DNA of 27,663 nt from CAYUVA01 sp964448115 [NCBI: uncultured bacterium] (GTDB lineage: Bacteria > CAYUVA01): NCBI GenBank assembly GCA_964448115.1, contig CAYUVA010000051.1, positions 1 to 27,663 on the forward strand, read 5' to 3'. Numbering within the stretch: position 1 is the stretch's first letter; each line of letters starts with the position of its first letter. The notes beneath the pieces were generated by a model. That model was not told the origin of the DNA, made no database searches, and saw only the letters and a program-made list of their open reading frames with translations. Made by a program: the position numbers and the translations under genes. Shown one piece after another: positions 25,226-27,663 of this stretch.

Positions 25226-25429
25226 TTACTTTTTATCGCCATATCTTCTCTTGAATTTCTCGACCTGTCCAGCGGTTTCGACTATCTTTTGTTTACCGGT
25301 GAAGAATGGATGGCAGGCAGAGCAGATCTCGATATTGATCTCTTTTTTGGTTGACCTTACCGGTATTGTGTTGCCGCAATAGCACTTTATGGTAACCTCG
25401 TGAAGCTCGGGATGTATATCCTTTTTCAT
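25226..25429 (-). CDS. rpmE: 50S ribosomal protein L31
   Basis: The protein has 67 residues from ATG 25429, with AAGGAG exactly 8 nt upstream. A GTG at 25438 is in frame but overlaps that ribosome site, so it is rejected. This is the zinc-binding (C+) form: C16-x-C18 in KCYCGN and C36-x-x-C39 in [14 protein letters not shown]31 is a late-assembled large-subunit protein bridging the subunits. Zinc-type copies are typical when zinc is sufficient. It is first gene of the rpmE-DUF1385-prfA operon with its own promoter. Confidence 0.97.
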   Translation of the reverse strand: MKKDIHPELHEVTIKCYCGNTIPVRSTKKEINIEICSACHPFFTGKQKIVETAGQVEKFKRRYGDKK

Positions 25430-25471
25430 AGTTATCACTCCTTATATCATTTTCTTCATTGCAACCTGACT

Positions 25472-25500
25472 AGTTTAGTCTATGACCATATCCTTGTCAA
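25472..25500 (-). promoter_or_regulatory. Promoter of the rpmE operon
   Basis: On the minus strand a perfect TTGACA (complement of 25495-25500) and TAAACT (complement of 25472-25477) are separated by 17 nt. The -35 lies inside the 3' end of the upstream YfhO-like gene. A small perfect inverted repeat, GACTA-gtt-TAGTC (25468-25480), overlaps the -10. Confidence 0.6.
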
Positions 25501-27663
25501 TAGGTGGGAATAAGCTGCTGTATGTATGACAGCAGCCGAAATCATCATTGTGCATATAAGGGAGATGTACACCCCAAGCTGAAATAGCCAAGGATGAAAG
25601 ATAAACTCGACTCGATGTTGTCCTTTTGCCACCTTGACAGCCATGAATACGCCATCGGCGGTCATGGTGCGAACCGGCTTTTGGTCAATATAGGCATTCC
25701 ATCCGCTATAGCCAACCTCGCTCAATAGAAGGTATCCGTCGCTAGGGGCATCGAACTCGATGATATAACGATTCTGTCCTCTTTTAACATTATATAATGG
25801 TAGGCATTGCTGAATATCAGTGTGATAATCTATCTCTTTATCTTGATCGCTTAGTATATATAAGCTCTTTGTGGGATCGAAATCATCCTTTCCAATCGCG
25901 GCAAGTATATCTTCATTGGAGTTAATGAATGTGGCTCTAGCAGAGGGATAAAATATTGCCCTAGGTAGCGCTTTTTTATTCTCAAATACATAGCTTCGAT
26001 CATCAATGAGAACAGGTCTATACTTATCTGAGGGCAATCTTGGACCCTCGCTGGGATAATATTCGAGGTAAAACGAGTGTATATGAAAATGAGCAGTATG
26101 GCAGCTATTTTCAAGCTCCAAGCGTACTGGCATGAAATCGCCCAACTCATGCTCGGTGAAGTAATAATGCGCCGGATAGGTAACACCGTTTTGGGAAACT
26201 TCCTGATCGAGAACATCAACGACATTTGCCTTCTCATGTAAGGCAATCCCCTTCAGATATGGGTTATCCAGGTACATATCTGCGGTATCAATCCCTGCCT
26301 TAAGCTCAAAGACTTTCTCATTGCTTGAATCATCAAATGCCCTCAATATCGCCACTGTCTCCCCTTGTTTGATGTTCATCGCCTGGCTCAATCCAGAGAA
26401 AATAGAGAAATTAAGTACACTCCGTGCACTGATAAATGGAGTGAACTCGTAACTCTCGCCGGGCATTAGCGTCTTTTGTTGCAGGATTAGCTTGTCGGTC
26501 GTCATCTCCGCTCTTGGCTGATAGACGGTTATATAGCGAACGCCGGCAAGATCAAGCAGGCTGCTTTGCAGATTATCTATGATCACGAAATGAAACGGGC
26601 TTCGTCCAGGTCGATTACTCCCCTTTTTCGCCTCGTTAAAATCGATAAATCCTCTTATGATAAGAGGATCATATCCCTGGTAATCGTCCAATCCATACAT
26701 GGTGGCGATGTTTGGCATTAAAAGCTCAATGCATAGTCGATCCCGCCGTGCGCGATCTGAATAGAAGGCGAAAAAGGTATCCGGCTCAAAGAAGGCTAAT
26801 CGGTAAAGATGTCTATCTGAGCTGATCAATTTAACCGGCTTGGGTATCCCGGTGAACTCACCCTTGTAGGCGGTAAACGGAGTGCGCTCAAAGAAGCTAT
26901 CCTTTGCCTTGAAAAGCTCAATGGATGCCTCGTAGATCAATAGCAATCCCAAGATAACTCCCAGTATGCGGGGTAGTGTCTTCTTGGCGTGATAAAGCCA
27001 CCCCAGTAATCCCTCGAAGCCGATTGCGAGCAATAGGGCAAACATCGAGCTGGCGATGAACATGAAGCGCTTTGGCGCATGAAACATGCCAGCGCCGGGG
27101 ATCAACTCGTATATAACCCTGTAAAAAGGTAAAAATTCGCCGCTCATGAAGATGAAGCAAAAGAAGAATATTACAGTCATCGCATAAGCCGGCTTGAACC
27201 TCGTTTTGAAAAACAAGCCGATAAGCATGAGCAATGGAAACCATCCGAAATGGCTTGCTCCCTCCATCCAGTTGGTGCCATCGAAGAATGTCTCGAAATC
27301 CCAGTATGGAAAGCTCCCTTCAACAGCCACCTTATATGGCAGTTTGCCCTGATACCCACAGATTAGCTTGAATTGATAGATCGGTAGAAGCGAGAATGAA
27401 AAAAGTCCAGCACCAAAAAGGACTCCAGCCATAAATACCAAAAGCTTGATTAGAAATCTTTTGATATAAGCAAGGTTTGCTTGAAGATCCAGTAATATCC
27501 GTACAAAGAGATACAAAAAGCCGCCTAAGAAGGTGTAATAAACAATCTGCATGAACCCGCCGAGAAAGCTGAGTAAGGAAAGTATAGCAAGGCTTATCGT
27601 GCCCCAAAGCCACCATCTACCTTTGCCGCAATGGATATACTCGGCGACCATCAGGTAGAATGG
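25480..27663 (-). CDS. YfhO-family membrane protein (partial, N-terminus outside window)
   Basis: The frame is open to the right edge (…PFYLMVAEYIH), so the real start is outside the window; the Met at 27651 is probably internal. At least 728 residues are visible. Several membrane segments are present (for example LLSFLGGFMQIVYYTFLGGF, LLALAIGFEGLLGW-like stretches and a last one at the C-terminus, LGVYISLICTMMIS). Two long polar stretches are extracytoplasmic. The C-terminus SEVGYSGWNAYIDQKPVRTM, then VKVAKGQHRVEFIFHPW, is the characteristic YfhO ending ('y.pGW.a.vdg....' and 'v.aG.h.v.f.y.P'). YfhO in Gram-positives is a GT-C-like enzyme for glycosylation of lipoteichoic acid; other members are uncharacterised. 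It fits the surface-glycan theme of neighbours. Confidence 0.88.
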   Translation of the reverse strand, partial: PFYLMVAEYIHCGKGRWWLWGTISLAILSLLSFLGGFMQIVYYTFLGGFLYLFVRILLDLQANLAYIKRFLIKLLVFMAGVLFGAGLFSFSLLPIYQFKLICGYQGKLPYKVAVEGSFPYWDFETFFDGTNWMEGASHFGWFPLLMLIGLFFKTRFKPAYAMTVIFFFCFIFMSGEFLPFYRVIYELIPGAGMFHAPKRFMFIASSMFALLLAIGFEGLLGWLYHAKKTLPRILGVILGLLLIYEASIELFKAKDSFFERTPFTAYKGEFTGIPKPVKLISSDRHLYRLAFFEPDTFFAFYSDRARRDRLCIELLMPNIATMYGLDDYQGYDPLIIRGFIDFNEAKKGSNRPGRSPFHFVIIDNLQSSLLDLAGVRYITVYQPRAEMTTDKLILQQKTLMPGESYEFTPFISARSVLNFSIFSGLSQAMNIKQGETVAILRAFDDSSNEKVFELKAGIDTADMYLDNPYLKGIALHEKANVVDVLDQEVSQNGVTYPAHYYFTEHELGDFMPVRLELENSCHTAHFHIHSFYLEYYPSEGPRLPSDKYRPVLIDDRSYVFENKKALPRAIFYPSARATFINSNEDILAAIGKDDFDPTKSLYILSDQDKEIDYHTDIQQCLPLYNVKRGQNRYIIEFDAPSDGYLLLSEVGYSGWNAYIDQKPVRTMTADGVFMAVKVAKGQHRVEFIFHPWLFQLGVYISLICTMMISAAVIHTAAYSHLLTRIWS

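Noticed and set aside
1-27663. tRNA or rRNA genes
   Set aside because: I found no TψC-like arm with a matching acceptor stem and no rRNA-like blocks on either strand by eye. A tRNAscan run would be decisive.

Overview
This window looks like a chromosomal segment from an uncultured Gram-negative (diderm) bacterium of a poorly characterised lineage. It encodes a predicted outer-membrane porin, several exported proteins with long Thr-Pro linkers, and ordinary bacterial housekeeping genes (rpmE, prfA). I cannot name the phylum. No rRNA, tRNA, CRISPR array, integrase or transposase is visible.

Layout. 1-682 (minus): 5'-complete part of a PATAN/DUF4388 protein. 922-7395 (plus): a large exported beta-helix/FN3 protein, a porin, and an FG-GAP propeller protein. 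7397-8919 (minus): a coupled pair, an ABC-type AAA ATPase and a small partner, both apparently lacking key catalytic residues. 9194-9685 (minus): a DUF4124 coiled-coil protein behind a good promoter that overlaps a palindrome. 9875-11026 (plus): an exported thioredoxin-fold protein read through an in-frame TGA, followed by a small membrane protein and a PflX-like radical SAM protein. 12456-12983: non-coding, with a 61-nt palindrome, a decayed epimerase fragment and a promoter. 12984-16717 (plus): a second beta-helix surface protein and a DUF58 protein. 16907-20862 (minus): a GT-C-like membrane glycosyltransferase coupled to a VanZ-like protein. 21043-23121 (plus): an acidic membrane-anchored protein and a PIG-L deacetylase. 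23161-25429 (minus): rpmE, DUF1385 and prfA. 25480 to the right edge (minus): a partial YfhO-family membrane protein.

Two observations stand out. First, the TGA at 10070-10072 lies exactly where the first Cys of a thioredoxin CxxC motif should be (UxxC). It is followed at once by a stem-loop resembling a bacterial SECIS element, so 9875-11026 is most simply one exported selenoprotein gene. Second, four exported proteins of different architecture (two beta-helix proteins, the FG-GAP protein and the selenoprotein) end in the same roughly 105-residue domain, which closes with S-x-x-WPyLxV or a close variant. I do not recognise this domain; it may be a surface sorting or attachment module. Together the genes suggest a cell-envelope and surface-decoration region with secreted adhesin-like proteins, an extracytoplasmic redox enzyme, and lipid-linked or surface glycan enzymes.
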